The notes beneath the pieces were generated by a model that was not told the origin of the DNA, did no database searches, and was given only the letters and a program-made list of their open reading frames with translations. From an uncultured Maritalea sp. (GTDB lineage Bacteria; Pseudomonadota; Alphaproteobacteria; Rhizobiales; Devosiaceae): a stretch of DNA of 5,452 nt. Of the stretch, positions 4,777 through 5,452 are shown one piece after another (the first letter of the stretch is position 1; each line of letters starts with the position of its first letter). The translations under genes were made by a program, and so were the position numbers. The DNA is taken from assembly GCA_913055925.1 (NCBI GenBank), contig CAJXLH010000204.1:1-5452 (forward strand), read 5' to 3'.

Positions 4777-5394
4777 ATGGGGGCCAAATTCACGGACGGA
4801 ATGGACGGCGATTTAGAGTATGACAGCAGTGATATTGAAGCTGGACATGCTGCCGATGCATCAAATGACCCGTCGGTCGATGTAATAGAGATATCTGGTA
4901 CTATTAAGTGGTTTGATGTCGCAAAAGGTTTTGGGTTTATTGTGCCCGATAACGGACTGCCAGATGTGCTGGTCCACGTAACTTGCTTGCGACGAGATGG
5001 TTTCAAAACGGCATATGAAGGCGCGCGCATTGTTGTTGAAGCGCTTGACCGGCCGGGCGGACTGCAAGCATTCCGCATTCTTTCAATGGATGATTCTACA
5101 GCGAAGCATCCTGCGCAAATGGCGCCGCCAAAAACGCATGTTGTGGTGGAGCCAACGTCAAAGCTCGAGCGACTGCAAGTGAAATGGTTTAACCGGCTCC
5201 GCGGTTTCGGCTTCCTGAGTAAAGGTGAGGGGCATCCTGACATCTTCATACATATGGAAACACTTCGTCGCTATGGATTGGCCGAACTTCGTCCCGGGCA
5301 ATATGTATTTGCACGCTATGGCGATGGACCCAAAGGCCTGATGGTGGCTGAAATCCGTCCTGATGGCTGGGGCGAGGCACCGTCATCTCATTAG
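4777..5394 (+). CDS. Double cold-shock-domain nucleic-acid-binding protein
   Basis: Predicted 205 aa with two cold-shock domains (OB fold). An acidic, probably flexible N-terminus (about 1-36) precedes domain 1 (about 38-105), with G-T-I-K-W-F (41-46), RNP1 K50-G-F-G-F-I and RNP2 V64-L-V-H-V. A linker (106-130) leads to domain 2 (about 132-196), with V-K-W-F (135-138), RNP1 R142-G-F-G-F-L and RNP2 I156-F-I-H-M. The aromatic residues that stack on single-stranded nucleic acid are present in both domains. Such proteins bind RNA or ssDNA in the cytoplasm and act as RNA chaperones or regulators; single-domain Csp proteins are only about 70 aa, whereas tandem forms like this are common in Alphaproteobacteria. 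ATG 4777 is chosen on its Shine-Dalgarno; GTG 4741 or 4744 would add up to 12 residues. A secreted-protein gene starts one base after the stop. The leader is rich in inverted repeats, so RNA-level control is possible but not shown. Confidence 0.92.
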   Translation: MGAKFTDGMDGDLEYDSSDIEAGHAADASNDPSVDVIEISGTIKWFDVAKGFGFIVPDNGLPDVLVHVTCLRRDGFKTAYEGARIVVEALDRPGGLQAFRILSMDDSTAKHPAQMAPPKTHVVVEPTSKLERLQVKWFNRLRGFGFLSKGEGHPDIFIHMETLRRYGLAELRPGQYVFARYGDGPKGLMVAEIRPDGWGEAPSSH

Positions 5395-5395
5395 T

Positions 5396-5452
5396 ATGAT
5401 TTATTTAAAGCGATTTGTCGGTAGCGCGCTATTGAGCGCGCTTCTTTTGTTT
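5396..5452 (+). CDS. Start of a secreted or membrane protein (signal peptide only; possibly DUF192)
   Basis: Only 19 codons fit before the right edge. ATG at 5396 lies one base after the cold-shock stop codon (TAG-T-ATG). The peptide begins M-I-Y-L-K-R-F and continues with a hydrophobic run rich in Ala and Leu, the n- and h-regions of a signal peptide or a first membrane helix. The spacing suggests translational coupling and one operon. From memory, the gene after a double cold-shock gene in many Rhizobiales encodes a small exported DUF192 protein. That is context inference: no DUF192 sequence is visible here. The competing view is that this is not a gene, because its codons also form a terminator-like hairpin (5423-5452). 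Confidence 0.55.
   Translation, partial: MIYLKRFVGSALLSALLLF
5423..5452 (+). terminator. Terminator-like hairpin 28 bases after the cold-shock stop
   Basis: AGCGCGCT (5423-5430), itself a palindrome, is repeated at 5435-5442 across loop ATTG, and the second copy is followed by TCTTTTGTTT. This gives an 8-bp GC-rich stem with a T-rich tail, a good intrinsic terminator for the cold-shock transcript. The same bases encode Ser-Ala-Leu-Leu-Ser-Ala-Leu in the putative signal peptide, so the structure could be a by-product of coding or act as an attenuator between the two genes. Confidence 0.5.

Noticed and set aside
4716..5249. 177-codon minus-strand open frame
   Set aside because: It is antisense to the double cold-shock gene, whose RNP motifs are unmistakable; its serine- and proline-rich translation is typical of a shadow frame.

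Overview
The window looks like ordinary chromosome from an alphaproteobacterium, probably of the Hyphomicrobiales (Rhizobiales) type. This rests on the double cold-shock-domain protein (a form common in Alphaproteobacteria), moderate GC content, the gene families present and the frequent GTG starts. The genus cannot be fixed from sequence alone. I see no transposase, integrase, phage gene, CRISPR array or defence gene.

Layout. Everything from 1 to 4504 is on the minus strand; the last ~680 bases are on the plus strand. In minus-strand reading order: gloA (nickel/zinc-type glyoxalase I, 4504-4088); two hairpins, the second terminator-like (4087-4010); a small lipoprotein of the M15A zinc-peptidase type (3980-3534); a promoter-like site, tRNA-Glu(UUC) with encoded CCA and its terminator (3464-3290); two paralogous, full-length GT39/ArnT-like membrane glycosyltransferases in tandem (3204-1732 and 1649-132); and the first 45 codons of a short-chain dehydrogenase/reductase, whose GTG overlaps the last glycosyltransferase stop as GTGA. 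On the plus strand a 205-aa protein with two cold-shock domains (4777-5394) is followed one base later by the start of a gene whose first 19 residues look like a signal peptide (5396 to the edge).

How the genes may work together. The GT39 pair plus the dehydrogenase reads as one transcription unit behind the tRNA-Glu terminator. It would use polyprenyl-phosphate-linked sugars on the periplasmic face to modify a lipid, glycan or protein, but substrate and acceptor cannot be read from sequence. The second GT39 copy has lost motif residues that the first keeps, which suggests divergence rather than simple redundancy. gloA (methylglyoxal detoxification) and the cold-shock gene are divergent across a ~270-base gap rich in inverted repeats and spaced TAACA elements. 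That gap, and a terminator-like hairpin lying inside the signal-peptide codons after the cold-shock gene, are the least explained parts of the window. I found no convincing wholly new system.
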